Notes: a model not told the origin generated them from the letters alone. Positions 50,746-63,010 are shown, counted from the stretch's first letter. The stretch is 64,000 nucleotides of DNA from Mansonella perstans (GCA_037074765.1 JBAMDO010000054.1:1-64000), one strand, 5' to 3'. Numbers and translations are program-made.

Positions 50746-51087
50746 TCAGCTATATTCACTTTCTTTTCCCTGTTTTTGAACTGGCAAATGAACCCACGCA
50801 TTTCTATATACAAGGATAACCAGAAGAGATAGAGCAATAAGCATGGTTGAAAGAGCGGTGGTGACAAGAAACGAAAGGGTCCACAAAATACCATAATCTC
50901 ACATGTAATAAAAAGAAACATAAAAGTTAAAAAACGGTTTTGGTAGACAATTTACGAGCATTTTGTGTTCATGTATCATCAAAGAGCGGCCGCTACACTT
51001 ACAGCAATGGCCTCCCCCGTCCGAATATCCATCCGTCATAAATGCCTCTGATGTTGAATTAGTTGGCAGCAAAATGCAAGATAGATC
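50746..51087 (-). CDS. C-terminal exons of an unidentified single-pass membrane protein
   Basis: Exon 51087-51003 (strong donor GCT|GTAAGT) ends in phase 1. Exon 50897-50746 (acceptor ATGTGAG) starts in the same phase and ends in TGA. Together they encode about 77 residues. A short extracellular stretch with Cys, an Asn-x-Ser/Thr site and Gly/Asp-rich residues comes first. A clear membrane helix follows (TALSTMLIALSLLVILVY), then a short basic tail ending Lys-Glu-Ser-Glu-Tyr-Ser. The extracellular part probably continues upstream; a Cys-rich candidate lies at 51273-51356, though I could not prove the phase. The family is not recognised. The upstream acceptor at 51088 is the least certain border. 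Confidence 0.4.
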
Positions 51088-51272
51088 CTTAAACTTTATG
51101 ATCCCGTATTCCATAATCCTGTTCTTCTTGCTTCTCTCTTTTACCTGCTTTCCTCACTGGTATTTAACAAAGTAGGGCTGAAGTAATGAAAATACTTTTT
51201 CTAGACAGACTTCACTTCATATCTGTCCTCTTTTTCATTAAAAAGCACTTTTCACATAAATCTTCCTTGACT

Positions 51273-51356
51273 TTATAAAGATGTACAACTATTATGTGCG
51301 ACACAACGAACTTCAATTTCGGGTTTGAAAAGATACCTAGAGCAATTTTCGAAATC
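51273..51356 (-). CDS. Short Cys-rich exon candidate
   Basis: After a good acceptor (TTTGTTAACAG), 27 codons are open on the minus strand with three Cys (DFENC...; EVRCVAHNSC) before a TAA. It lies just upstream of the membrane-protein exons at 51087-50746 and may be part of the same ectodomain, joined through a donor inside it, but no donor was convincing. Confidence 0.2.
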   Translation of the reverse strand, partial: DFENCSRYLFKPEIEVRCVAHNSCTSL

Positions 51357-51529
51357 CTGTTAACAAAGAAAATATGTGTGACTGACTTCTCCTACCACTT
51401 CGGGCAACACATGTCTAAACTTCCAACCTCATGAATTGAATGACACAGCTATTTAACTGGACAAAAATTTTTTTCGCCTCGCACTTACACAATCCACAGC
51501 AAATAGAAAAATTGCAAGCCAGAATCTTT

Positions 51530-51594
51530 ACTTTTTTCATTTCATAATTCTTCAATTCTACTTTTTTTCATTTCATAATTCTTCAACTCAACTA
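51530..51594. repeat. Tandem duplication of about 32 bp
   Basis: Two near-identical copies of TTTTTTCATTTCATAATTCT plus TCAA. Confidence 0.8.
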
Positions 51595-51701
51595 GGCATT
51601 AAAGCGATTTTCAAACTGCCAAGTACCATTTATGGATATATATATATTGATAAAAAATTTTGTGAAATTTCTAATGCATACTAATGAATATTAACAAAAA
51701 T

Positions 51702-52086
51702 TTATTGAAATGTTTTCTGTAAATGTTGGTCACGTTGTTCTCTTGATAGCAAAATTCTGCCTGAAGGATTCTCCTTCATTGCTCTCTCCTTTTGCTGATC
51801 GGAGAATGATCTCATTCTCAGTACATCGTAACTTGTATTTGTAACAAGACAAATTACTGAGTTTGAGTAGCTTTCTTTATATCAGTTTTTGTTGCTTTTT
51901 TATAATTTTTCTTTCATATACTTCCTTTTCGAAAATAGTATTTTTCTTCTTTTATAGAAGATCTGCATCGAGTTTATGAATACGTCAAAAGGCAAAGTAT
52001 GACAATAGTATGTAAACATTGTTTAATTAACAAAAATTTCCCACTAACCTTCATTTTCAAACAGATTAAATTCGATTTTCGAAACC
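51702..52086 (-). CDS. Last two exons of an unidentified minus-strand gene
   Basis: Exon 52086-52049 (acceptor TTTGATAG; donor GAAG|GTTAGT) ends in phase 1. Exon 51856-51702 (acceptor ACTCAG) begins in that phase and ends in TAA. AATAAA (51706-51701) overlaps the stop. The last exon encodes about 50 residues: a short hydrophobic start, then a polar, Arg/Gln/Glu-rich, helix-prone end (SFSDQQKERAMKENPSGRIL...). No family was recognised. Codon use and the stop/poly(A) overlap resemble the secure genes nearby. The 5' part was not found in the next 3 kb; the 53.8-54.0 kb and 55.2-55.6 kb minus-strand frames are possible partners. Confidence 0.4.
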
Positions 52087-52099
52087 CTATCAAATCAAA

Positions 52100-53780
52100 A
52101 TATATCAGTTTTCGTGAATTTAAATTCCATTTTTGAGTGTAAAAGTTGTTAATTGAGTACTGGCATCATAAGTGTCACATCAGTATGTTCCTTGAATTGA
52201 TCTCCCTCCCTTCATTCCCTTTCCATAATCGTAGCTTAAAATGAATTTGCGTCAGTTTAATTTCCCGAACAATTTAAATTTTATTTTAAAAATCATCTGT
52301 TTATACAAGCTCATTTAAAGGACAAAACGAAGCTGCGTGAACATCATTGAAGGCATGAAATGTGGCGCAGGCTCGTTAAATATTAGAAATAATACTGCAG
52401 TCATTAAATAACATGTCTGATTTTTTGCAACTTCAAGCTTAACTCATATAATTTAATTGTATATTATTATGTATTGGAAAAATGGTGCAGTCTAATGTTT
52501 ACTGATTGTACTTATGGTATGAGACTTTTGAAAAGAGTGATAAGGAATTTCTTTCGCGGTGGAAGCAGCCTGAAGATGACAAGAAGCGCTAAAATGAGTT
52601 ATTCTTATCCTCTTCTCTTGAGCTTCTCCACCTCAGAGAACAACTCAAAATAACGTGCTATAACAAATGCTTCTCATATATCAATTCGTATATCAGAAAT
52701 CTTCTGTCGAAACTATCCAATAACTTTTGTTGTTTTTAAGTTAAGCATTCAAGCTTTATGCTTTATAAAAGCTTGCTTAGGACCATTGAATTTAAGGCAT
52801 ATGGAAATTTCATCTAAGTCTTTTTTAACATTGCTTGTTCTACGTTTATTAAGCTTTCCGATTACGCTTTATGTTTGGGAATCTTTTACTCTCTCGTGGA
52901 TAATTAAGGTGAGACTGATCAAACCACCGAATGTCAAAGCAGTATTCTCAAGCAATAAAATTGGAGTTAAACCTTTATTTCCAAATTTTCATTAAATTAT
53001 TTTTTTTTTTTCAATTTCTGGACATGATTGAGTTAAGAACAAACTGAAATTTAAGAAATACTGTGCTTATTAAGAGTTCAAGTAATATATCTTATCCCAC
53101 CTCGAGAAATAATACGTTGACCATAAGAATTATTATGCTAAAAAAATTATTTTTCTTTGCAAACTTTTTATTGAAAAAACATTTCACTATTTTTAGTTCA
53201 TTAAATTGGAAAGATTAGATGAAATTATCAGATTTAATAAAATTTAAGATTCATGGGCAGAGATGAACTTATTACCTTTTAATTGATTTTTAATGGCAAA
53301 ATAAGTAATAGAGAGCAGCTTAGACTCAAATTCTGAATTACTGTTACCCCCTTTTTTCTTCCCTTTTCATTTTACATTTCTGCGAGATTGAAATTGTCTT
53401 TTCTGAAATAGCGCGCACATCAGATTATCCGAATAGCTAATCGCCTTACAAACTTTGTGTTTTTGGGAAAGCCGCTCGTCGACTTAGCCATCATAATAGT
53501 ATATGCTCAGACTTTTCCACCTCAGCCTTTGTACAGTTCTCTGAATTAATCCCTGTCAATCATCTATAAATCACACACTTGTCATTGCTACTCATGTCAT
53601 CACTATAATAACTCAGCTTCTTCCATCTCCCATGTCCACCATTATGCAATATTATCTGCCCGTCTTTACGACTTATCGCGTGCAGTATTTTTGAACTTTA
53701 TGTCAGTCCACCGGTCCAGATGACATTTGTCGGTTCAATGATCTTTACAACTTTTTTCCGCATCCTCTCTCCCATTTCAT
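52100..53780. other. AT-rich sequence without a supported gene
   Basis: A plus-strand frame at 52786-52995 starts with a signal-peptide-like hydrophobic run and has a donor (AAG|GTGAGA at about 52907), so it could be a 5' exon for the TIMP-like exon at 54.1 kb. The phases do not clearly match. Confidence 0.3.
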
Positions 53781-53793
53781 TTCCACCCACTGT

Positions 53794-53991
53794 TTACTTC
53801 CGAAAATGGATGGTGATATACAGTTCTAAATGCTCATCATTCGAAAATTTCACCAAGTTTTTCGAAATAAATAAGAAATGTTTAGAAATAGTATGAAATG
53901 CCTGGCGATCCGCTATCACATAGATTAAATCATCCAGCACTTTTAACAATTTTCTTGGAATAATGAAAGAAAAAAGAGAATGAACTCTCAA
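53794..53991 (-). CDS. Coding-like minus-strand exon, unidentified
   Basis: The frame is open for 65 codons on the minus strand, with a helix-prone text (KLLKVLDDLIYVIADRQAF...) and acceptor-like CCAAG and TGAGAG sites at its start. It could follow the 55.2-55.6 kb open frame, whose internal donor (CTTCAAG|GTAATT) is in a compatible phase with the TGAGAG acceptor. Family unknown. Confidence 0.25.
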   Translation of the reverse strand: MRVHSLFSFIIPRKLLKVLDDLIYVIADRQAFHTISKHFLFISKNLVKFSNDEHLELYITIHFRK

Positions 53992-54078
53992 AAAGCTGTT
54001 ACAGTGATACTCAAAACAATGATATGTTTTGAATATTTCCTCAACAGCTTGATTACTTTACGTTAATCCAGAAACGAC

Positions 54079-54351
54079 TTGTTCATTTTGCAACTATCAT
54101 CTGGTATCATTCAAACAATTCGAGCTGTTTCAAGCAATCGTTGCAGTTGTGTTCAAGAGTCAGAATCTCGAAAAAAGCATTGCAGTCCAGAATATCTGGG
54201 ATATGACCGGCTGGAAGGACGGATTGTCAATACAATTCTAAATACTCATTATGAAATCATTAACACCAGAAGAAAAGAATTGTTTGATGGAAAAATAAAA
54301 GTGGACAAACTGCTGAAAGGCAAAAAACTAAAGGATTGTATATTTATGTGA
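54079..54351 (+). CDS. TIMP/netrin-like (NTR) exon or small gene
   Basis: The plus-strand frame is open for 90 codons and ends in TGA. A hydrophobic signal-like segment (LFILQLSSGIIQ) is followed after about ten residues by Cys-Ser-Cys. Next come a third Cys and a tract resembling the first strands of the TIMP inhibitory domain (HCSPEYLGYDRLEGRIV, then HYEI...KVDKLLKGKK). TIMP N-terminal domains begin with CxC directly after the signal peptide, with the first Cys coordinating the metalloprotease zinc, and nematodes encode small single-domain TIMPs. Here the frame stops soon after the KGKK segment, so the domain is short: a donor-like GATT|GTATAT near the end suggests a further exon, or the gene is truncated. 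Homology rests on pattern only. Confidence 0.35.
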   Translation: MFILQLSSGIIQTIRAVSSNRCSCVQESESRKKHCSPEYLGYDRLEGRIVNTILNTHYEIINTRRKELFDGKIKVDKLLKGKKLKDCIFM

Positions 54352-54359
54352 ATGCGATT

Positions 54360-55140
54360 CATATTACAATATATATATATATATAATATTGATAATGGTC
54401 AAAATGATTATGAGAGAGAAAGAGCAAACTCTGATATAAGAATAGGGATGCAATACAGATAAAAAAAGAGGAAAAAAACAAGCGTGAAGAATCGAGTGCC
54501 TTGAAGACATTAAAAAAGGGACGTAAAACAAGAAAGTGTATTTGCATATGATTGATGACCGCGATTATCGTGATCATTTTGATGATGATCAATGAGAGTC
54601 GTTATCACTATAAGTGCATTCGCAAAATAGTTGCTATGCCTTTTGAAGTACCCATTCTACACGCGTTACACAAATAAAATTTTTGCAATCCTTCACATCC
54701 AAGCCAGTGAATCATTTACATTGAACCAACGCGGCACCCATTTCACCGATATTATATTCAGGCTGAAAAAGTGAAACAAAATAATCTTTAAATTCCTATC
54801 TTCTGAAAACTTTTCATAATTTTGCAGAAAAATTCAACGATCATGGTGTTTGTTTGCACCTTACTAATATTCGAGCATGTGAGCAAACCAAGCGTAGTAT
54901 TGCCTCGCTTTTCTAAAATGTTTGCTATGATGATGTTTTTTCGGTACCTTGGCGTCCCTACTGAAGGAACAATGATCTTTCTAATTTAACAACATCTTGC
55001 TAGTTCATCTTAGTGATAGTAAGGGAACATGGCTTATGTTTCTACTCCAAAATGATACTAGCTATTAAATCATTCCATGTATTCTGCTTGTTGTTGGACT
55101 AATATGATCGAAATCTTCAATTTTAATCCATCGAAATATA
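54360..55140. other. Intergenic AT-rich stretch with a TA microsatellite
   Basis: TA dinucleotide repeats lie at about 54368-54386. At 54829-54920 a plus-strand segment after TTTTGCAG is open and contains Cys-Leu-His-Leu and Ala-Cys-Glu; it could be a following exon of the TIMP-like gene, but the phase would create a stop. Confidence 0.3.
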
Positions 55141-55149
55141 ATGATGTCG

Positions 55150-55560
55150 TCAGAACCTGCTAATTGTCTCATGAAAATTTTTTGCTGCATTTCTGTTACA
55201 CAGCAATTCCCATACGAAATAAAGCGAACAGGTAGGCTTACATGAAATGAAATTTTCAGTGAAATCAATTTGGGTTTTTAGATTAATTGATCTTTGTGCT
55301 GATTTGCTGGTTGAGATCTGACGAGAATGAAGAATTAGTTTAGCTGCATAAACAATGAAAACCATGAAATTGCAAATATCATCGGACGAACTGTTACAAT
55401 TACCTTGAAGCTTTAATATAACATCCAAAGTGCCAAAACATTTCGGATTAATAAGTGAACCGTGCAAAGTTTCATTCAAAGCATGTATAAATGCAGTAAA
55501 CCCATGGTACTTGAAACACTCTTTATAAGGATCTCTTTTAAGTTGCTTGCAGATTTTCAT
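55150..55560 (-). CDS. Hypothetical Cys-rich protein, 136 codons
   Basis: An ATG-started frame of 136 codons, open further 5' to about 55626. An uninterrupted run this long is unlikely by chance in such AT-rich DNA. The product has eight Cys, a predicted Asn-glycosylation site (Asn-Glu-Thr) and mixed helical segments (FIHALNETLHGSLINPKC; VILKLQ). A donor-like CTTCAAG|GTAATT sits in the middle, so the true exon may end there and splice toward 53.99 kb. There is no clear signal peptide. Family not recognised; it resembles in style the small Cys-rich secreted proteins common in nematodes. Confidence 0.35.
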   Translation of the reverse strand: MKICKQLKRDPYKECFKYHGFTAFIHALNETLHGSLINPKCFGTLDVILKLQGNCNSSSDDICNFMVFIVYAAKLILHSRQISTSKSAQRSINLKTQIDFTENFISCKPTCSLYFVWELLCNRNAAKNFHETISRF

Positions 55561-55649
55561 TAGCAAACAAATCCTTAATAAAATTGCAGATACTTGCGGT
55601 GAAACAATGGAGGGCAACAATCTCACACGTGCAACAAATTTGTTATGAA

Positions 55650-58600
55650 AATAACTTTACAAAAGAATTTACTATATCGTAATGTTACTTTAATTGCTTA
55701 AGCTAAATTCGAATATAGTTCTGGCTTGTTTTGATTTAAATTTAGAATTTCCCAAATCATTATAGCTTTCATTGCGGGTTCTCTCTTTAATGATCTCTTT
55801 CATGTTCAGATTTGTTCAACAAAGAGAAATGTTTTTTGTCTGTCAGGATTACTTAAAAAGTATGAATTTTTTAGATTTATTCTTGAGCAGAAAACTTTAA
55901 TAAAGATCATGATGTTCACTTCTGGTTCTAGTGCTCATAATTTCAAAGTGTTGATTTTATATTTAAGCAAGAGGCATTCATTCTGCAGCAGTAGTGATTT
56001 TGCAGTTAGGAAATTCACCATCCTTCAAATGAATAAAAAATTTTGAAAAGAAACTTCCAAGTTAAGATACTGAAGCTTTCAAATGATCCTGCACGAGGTA
56101 CAAGTTCATAAGTTTCATCAACAGATGTGACCTCTTTTTGCTAATTGAATAAGTGATCGATGTCATCGAGTAATTTGCCATTCATGTCATAGTATAATAT
56201 TCTGCTTGATAGATATAGAGGCACAATGCCATAAGGTAAACATTATGGATGTTAATTTCTCGATTATTCCCCAAATAGTAATTTATTAACAATATATCAT
56301 CTAGGAAAGCTACTTCCATCATAGCCATACTTTCCAATCTATTTGTTTTTGCATCATCGACTAAAGCTTAATGTAATTTTTCTGTCAGAATTCACAACTT
56401 TTATATGCATCTATAATATTTTTACTATGCACAGAATGAAATTTCAGTCGGTGATGTAAAAAAGTTGAATAATTATTGTAAAATTTAATTACTGTCGAAT
56501 AGAAAGATGATGTGATTTGATAAATATATATACGTATACAAGATCTATACATATATGTAGTATACCTGCACATAGTTAATCATCCAAGTAATTGAATAAC
56601 TAAAAATTTTTGTAACTATAAAGCAACACGCTTTAGTCGTAATTTTTTTTGTTTTTTTTTTTTAAAAAATGAATTCTTAGAAAATAATAGTGTAGACATG
56701 ATGCTTTTAGTGTTTCATTTCGTATTAAAATTTGTTGGACTTATGTTGACCAACAAATTATTCTATTGTTGTCAAGCAGTTTAAATTTGTTCGACCCTAA
56801 TGTAAGCTGAGACAACTCTCAACTAGCAGGAATGTCAAAGAAAAACTGGAAGAGTGCTTGGGGGGAGGCGGGAGAAGGTTAAAGGGAAAAAGATGTGGTA
56901 GGAAAGGGAAAGGCAATAATTCAGGATGCGCTTGATGAATGGTTCCATTCTGTCCGCTTACAAACAACTTGCAGCAAGCAGCAGCAGCGTCAATCCTCGT
57001 TTCCCCTTCCTGCACCATATATTTTGCCGTGAAAAGAGAAGGGGTTGACGCTCGTTTATCATTTTTTTCTTTTCCTGAGAGCTCTTGTTTTTGAAAAATG
57101 AACAGCTCTCAATCAAACGCTCTCTTCTAATCAATCATACCAACTGCTTTGTCTCTGTCTTATCTATATCTCAGTGTTGTTTCAGCTTTCACAACAGATG
57201 AGATTTATCTACTTTTTCATTTTAAACCTTTTCATCAATTCAAACCCCGAAATGCAGTAACCAAATGCATATAGCTGTTCCTTATTTTCCTCTCCGTGAA
57301 GTCCCTAAATTAGTCCAGATCCAGAAGTCCTTCAACCAACTTGCTTCAGCAACCGGAAATATGGATTTTGAAATATACTGCTCTCTCATCCTTGCTTTTT
57401 CTTCCGATTCATCAATATGCCCAATCTTTCTACCGCTCAAGCTTCCCTCATCCATATTCACTTTATCCGTCTTTTTCACTCCTTTCTTCCCCCTACAACT
57501 ATCCTCCCGCGCACCTCTTCTCTCTTTCGCACCTCTCTTTCGACTGCCCGAAGATAATAGCCTTCCTTCAAATGAACGAAAACCACTGAATAATATTTGT
57601 GTTGAGATATTTCTGTTTTCAGCTTAAATCAAACAGCGGTATTTAGATAATTTTATACAGATTATCTTAAATTTCAATCCATTCCCTCATTGCCTTCATA
57701 GAATAAAATTGAGCACGTATCCTAGCAATACCCACTTCCAGGTAAGACAAAGTAAGTCTGATTCAGGTTTAATTGTTCAAATTCAATAAAAATTCTTTTG
57801 CTGGTAATTAATAAGGTAGCGAAACAAATCATTTAAAAAAAAAAAAAAAAAAAAAAAACGTAAAAAAACAGAAAAGATTAAGTAGAGATGAGAAGCTTTA
57901 TCAAGTTATAATTTAATTCAAATCTTCAGATTCTTTCAAGAAAAGCAAAAGATACAAAAAAAAAAGTGATTCAAATTTGAGCTGATATAGCTAGCAAATT
58001 TATCTTTAAGTTTGATTAAAAATGCGGTAAATAGGAATGGGAACTATAAAATTAGGATGAGAAGTATTATATGTATTTGATGAGGTGACATAGATTTGTA
58101 TATAATATGGATATGATCTAATCCCCCGCACCTCTCTCTTCTCGCTGTCCCATCAATAGTACAACATAATGATGATTGGTGTCGGCTCCTTTTTAAGAGT
58201 TTTTCTCTTTTTCATCTTTGAGAATTCGGGTTTGATGTGCGAGTGATTGGTTCGGATGATACCCTGTCAAAAGACTTATACATATCACTTGTCATTGCGT
58301 TTATGTCACCCTTTCACTTCATCTAAACATTCCTCCTCTCATCCTTTTAATTATTATATACACCCTCCCCATGTCTCCTCCAAATATCTGCCAATCTGCA
58401 TTCATTTGTTGCATGTTACATTGATGTTCCTGAATCTACTCGAGCACTGCCACAACACAACCCTACACTATTTTATTTCTTTGCTATCATTTCGAAAAGT
58501 CATTTCGGATTTTGCTATCATTATGAGGGTTTTACTCCATTTCTGAAGTTTCAAATTTACATCGTTGAAGATGAAATAGAAAATTTGAAAGAGAATCAAT

Positions 58601-60230
58601 CTAATAACTAAGTTGAGAGTTGCTTAAAAAGTTACTTTGACTTAAAACGTTACTTTAACTTTGTTTAGCAATCTAAAAAAAAATTCATTTTTTATTTAAC
58701 TTCAATGATTATTTACTTTAACATTTTGAATTCACCGCGCTATCATCCATTCATTTTGAGATATGCTGCATATCGAGCTCTAATTTACTATCATTCAGTC
58801 ACATTTGAACCGCTTCTTGAATCTGGTATCACGCGGTAGTACAAAAATTTTTTCATATTAAGAGTTGCTGTTGCTATAGCTTAATGGATTTAGTTTAACG
58901 GCTAAACTTAATATATCATTTTTTTGTCTTTGCTCTTAAAAAGTAAAACTAAACTAAGGATGAAAAGAAAATGAACCAAGCACATTTTCACTAACTTGAA
59001 ACTCTTCAGATATGTCATGTTCTTTTTTTTTAGAATTTTATGAGGTAGTAGCTCGGACCAATAGGAATAAGTGATATCGTGAGGTAGAGCAAGCCATTGA
59101 TGAGATATGTGTAGTAAATGGGACTTCTTACTTCTGAAATTAAAAATTAGTAACTGTTCAGTAATTGGTTCCTGTAACTTGTAATAAAATATCCACGAAT
59201 CTTTTGGTCAAATTTATTTCTGAATAGATTTTAGGGAGCTAGTTGCGATAATGTGGATTAGTAAGCCTAATATATGTAACTGGCTTACAATATGAGTAAA
59301 TGATAAAAAAGCACAGATTTGTTAATAAAGAAGAATGAGCAATGATAAGTGAGAAAGAAAAAAACTCTAGGAATAATCTAAATGCACATGATTTTCATTT
59401 TTAGATACAATCTTTGTTTCATTTCAGTATTTTTAGCCTTACGACTAATTTACACTACTTGTTCAGTTGTTCTTTTAAACTGTTTATCATATGCAAAAGA
59501 TTAGTAAGTTGTTCCAAGATTTAAGTACTGGCCAAAGGTACTTCTTGGTCTAAATAAGTATAATAATTATAATATGTAATGCGAATCAATTTTCGTCATA
59601 AAATGTCATTTCGGTTATCTTCAAATGAAAAAGATTGTTGTTTGGGAGGAAAAATAATACTTATAGGAAGGTTTATGGTAAATATTTTCCGCACTAGGCC
59701 TTTCTTATAGCAATGAATAATTTATTCGTTTTTTTATTTTTTTTGAAAAAGTTGATATGACAACTGGCGGACAGACAGGTTACCAAAAAGGCAAACAAGT
59801 TCTGGTTGTCAGCCGATCGCTGTCAAAGACGAACAAGTACAAATTTGCCATATAACGGTCGTTAATGTTGCTATCATAAAACAGTGTTTTCCTCCGAAGT
59901 TTATACAATAGCCCATTGCACTGCATCACTTGATAATTCTTAATAGATAACTTATTCTCCTCTATCGTCTCATATTTCTGCATTCTCCCAGCTTTTATTA
60001 TTTGTTATATTTTTATTCAATTTAGTAATTAATTACGTGTTCCGGTTCCACTTAGTCTTCAATTTTGAAATTCATTCACAATTTGTTACAAAAATTGCAG
60101 AAGAATTTAACGGCCCTTTAAGAAACATATTGAATTTTCGTTGAAGATACTTTCTCGATCCTGGAATCATAATCATCGAGTTGAAATAAATTACCGTAAC
60201 TTATCGTACTGTTGCTGCAAAGTGTAACAT
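55650..60230. other. Gene-poor AT-rich region
   Basis: No gene is supported. Poly(A) runs occur at about 57836-57858. A less AT-rich patch at 56800-57050 contains, on the minus strand, ATG (about 57018) followed by 19 codons and a strong donor TTT|GTAAGC, which could be a first exon of an unseen gene; its function cannot be guessed. T/C-rich open frames at 57265-57627 and 58247-58546 were not accepted. Confidence 0.35.
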
Positions 60231-60362
60231 TTTGTAGCACTGTTGTTTATGATGGGGATGATGATGATGAACGTGTAAAATGGTCGGATAATGGATTGCT
60301 TGCGGAGTAGTGACCTAAATGATTGGCATGGCAAGCAGTAGCAGTTCTTACTAACTGTTAAG

Positions 60363-60488
60363 CATCATCAGTAGCACCAGCACCAGCACTATCACTATCA
60401 CTATCACCAGCACCAACACCAACGCCAGCACCACTACCGACATCGAAATCGACATCAACATCAACATCAACATCGACATCAACGCTAG
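60363..60488. repeat. Imperfect CAC/CAG/CAT trinucleotide-hexanucleotide repeat
   Basis: A run of AGCACC, ATCACT, AACACC and ATCAAC-type units, followed by a GC-richer segment to about 60700. It forces open frames on both strands (Val/Asp/Leu-rich on minus), which are artefacts of the repeat. Confidence 0.85.
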
Positions 60489-60860
60489 CATGGAAGCAAT
60501 GCAAATTTCTGTGAATGGATGGTGCAGAAGCACCACCCATATGAGCCCATTCATTGGTGGGTGTAGAATGAGGCGGAAAGGGGAGGATGAGGGGTATACT
60601 TCACAGCTCACCTCCTCTTCCTCCCCTTTAACTTGCAGCACTACGCGCGGCATCTCTTTGAAGTTTCTCACTGACGACGGGTTTCAGCTGGGTGGGTCCG
60701 TCTTGATCTCGCCCCCAATCATACAACACAGTTCTTATTTGTAGCAGGTGCCCGAAGCGGTTTGCTCTGCTGGCTGGCTGTGTCCTTCAACTGGTTAAGT
60801 CTGTCCGCGTCCGCGTTTTTCTTTATCATGCAGCGTTACACATATCTATGTATTTATAAA

Positions 60861-60933
60861 TAGATTAGATTAGGTTAGATTACATTAGATTAGATTAGAG
60901 ATAGATAGATAGATAGATTGATTGATTGATTGG

Positions 60934-60964
<31 letters not shown>

Positions 60965-61017
60965 GTAGATAGATAGATTGATAGATAGATTGATAGGTAG
61001 ATAGATAGATAGATAGG

Positions 61018-61054
<37 letters not shown>

Positions 61055-61130
61055 TAGATTAGATAGATAGGTAGATAGATAGATAAAGATTAGATTAGAT
61101 TAGATTAGATTAGATCAGATTAGATTAGAT

Positions 61131-61202
<72 letters not shown>

Positions 61203-61378
61203 GATAGATAGATAGATTAGATAGATAGATAGAAGATAGATAGATTAGATAGATAGATAGATAGATTAGATTAGATAGATAAGATTAGATAGATCAGATA
61301 GATAGATAGATAGATAGATAGTAGAGAGATAGATAGTAGATAGATAGATAGGATAAGATAATAAAGATAGATAGATAG

Positions 61379-61441
<63 letters not shown>

Positions 61442-61537
61442 GGGTAGATAGATAGATAGATAGATTGGATTAGATTAGATAGATAAAGATTAGATTAGAT
61501 TAGATTAGATTAGATTGGATTGGATTAGATTTAGATT
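60861..61537. repeat. GATA/GATTA microsatellite block
   Basis: About 680 bp of interspersed TAGA tetranucleotide and TTAGA pentanucleotide repeats, with small interruptions. The mosaic of pure GATA tracts separated by GATTA tracts shows repeated slippage. Confidence 0.95.
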
Positions 61538-61549
61538 AAGACGAAGATT

Positions 61550-63010
61550 AAGTAAATTAAACAAATTAAATGAAAATAAATTAATAAATAGATGAATAGA
61601 TAGATAATTTCTCCATTATTCAGATTATTCGTTATCCCAGTTTACAAGGGATTTCTTGACAAAATTCCCCTATTATATTATCTGTACACCTGCCACCTTA
61701 TTGTGCGGCAGTGTTTTGTCTTGCATTTAGAAAAAAGCGTATCCAGTTATTATACAAGGATGGTTTCAACACATTCACAGTACCTGACCGACTATAATTC
61801 ACCTGTTATGACAGCGGTTAGTCCCTCATTTCATAATCATATTTTCAGAGTTTTCAGAGATTATTACATTAGCAACGGGATCATTGGTGAGTGTTTTAAA
61901 TTAGGTCAACAAATGTTGCACACCGTGGTTCCATCATTCTATCATTGCTCACCGTGGTTCCATCATTCCATCATTGCATACCGTGGTTCCATTATTCCAT
62001 CATGTTTCAGAAGCATTCTCTTGTCAACGAATGTTGCACACCGTTTTAGAATCATTCTGTTTTCATCCTTGTTTGTTACCATCTTATCTTAAGCAGTTTG
62101 TTTCATACATTTTGTTCATATTTCTTATATTCTTCTTTCGATTCACTAAAAAAAAGTCTTTCCATTTTTTTGCTGCTATTTGTAGAAAATTTCTATGGCT
62201 TTTCAGATATTAGATGTTTCAAATATTTCAAAAAAAACCGTCTATATTCGCAATTAAATTTATTTTTTATAAAACGCTTTGCAATTAGAAAGAAAAGTGG
62301 AGAGCAGCAGAGATAAGAATTCTTAAGAGCTTAGATTTTCCTGAGCATTAGTGAATTGAAAAATTGCCCATTTATCAGGGACAGTATCGAATATGGAAGA
62401 TGGACGGATGGATGGATGGATAAAACTGTCATGTGTGATTAAACTAATCTTATCGATGATCTAAATTTGCCGTTTGTCGGGGCGTCTGTATGCATATCTA
62501 TGCGCATTTGTCTGTTTACATGCGTGTCTTCTGTTTTCATGTAAACGTTCATACACTGTCACATGCATGTTTTCCTGGGACTCACCTCACCGTGGATCTG
62601 ATTTATCAGGATTGGGTATTACAACTTTCACGTACTTTTTTTTTTGCTAACTGTTTTTAACGCTTTATGAGAAAGTATCAAATAGTTTTCTCTCCAGCTT
62701 GTTGGCGTAAGTTGGGAACAAATATTTTATATGACGCGAATTTCAATGTTTTGGTTACTAACGTTCCTGACTGTTTTCAAATGAGTATTCCAGAAATGTT
62801 ATTAAGGCTGTATTAGTGGTCGAATTATAAAATGAAAAATGATATTGACTATTCAGTTGCATGATGGCTGCAAAAATGCAGTGGCTGTAAGCAAGGCCCA
62901 GCAAATCACTTGTGGTTGATGGGTTCTCTGCTGGCTTTTTCTGAGTTATCAGTCAGTGAAACACAGACATTAGCAATTTTATATGCCCTTTCAGTGAAAC
63001 ATGCATGAAT
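61550..63010. other. AT-rich sequence, no supported gene
   Basis: Contains the 29-bp tandem repeat listed separately and a short GGAT run at about 62403-62424. Open frames at 61703-62092 and 61974-62316 overlap the repeat or are T-rich and lack splice support. Confidence 0.4.
61921..62004. repeat. About 29-bp tandem repeat, nearly three copies
   Basis: The unit begins CACCGTGGTTCCATCATTC and ends ...ATCATTGCT; a remnant (GTTGCACACCG) recurs at about 62033. Confidence 0.85.

Noticed and set aside
60351..60671. Open frames over the CAC/CAG/CAT repeat
   Set aside because: Repetitive Val/Leu/Asp text on the minus strand is produced by the repeat itself.
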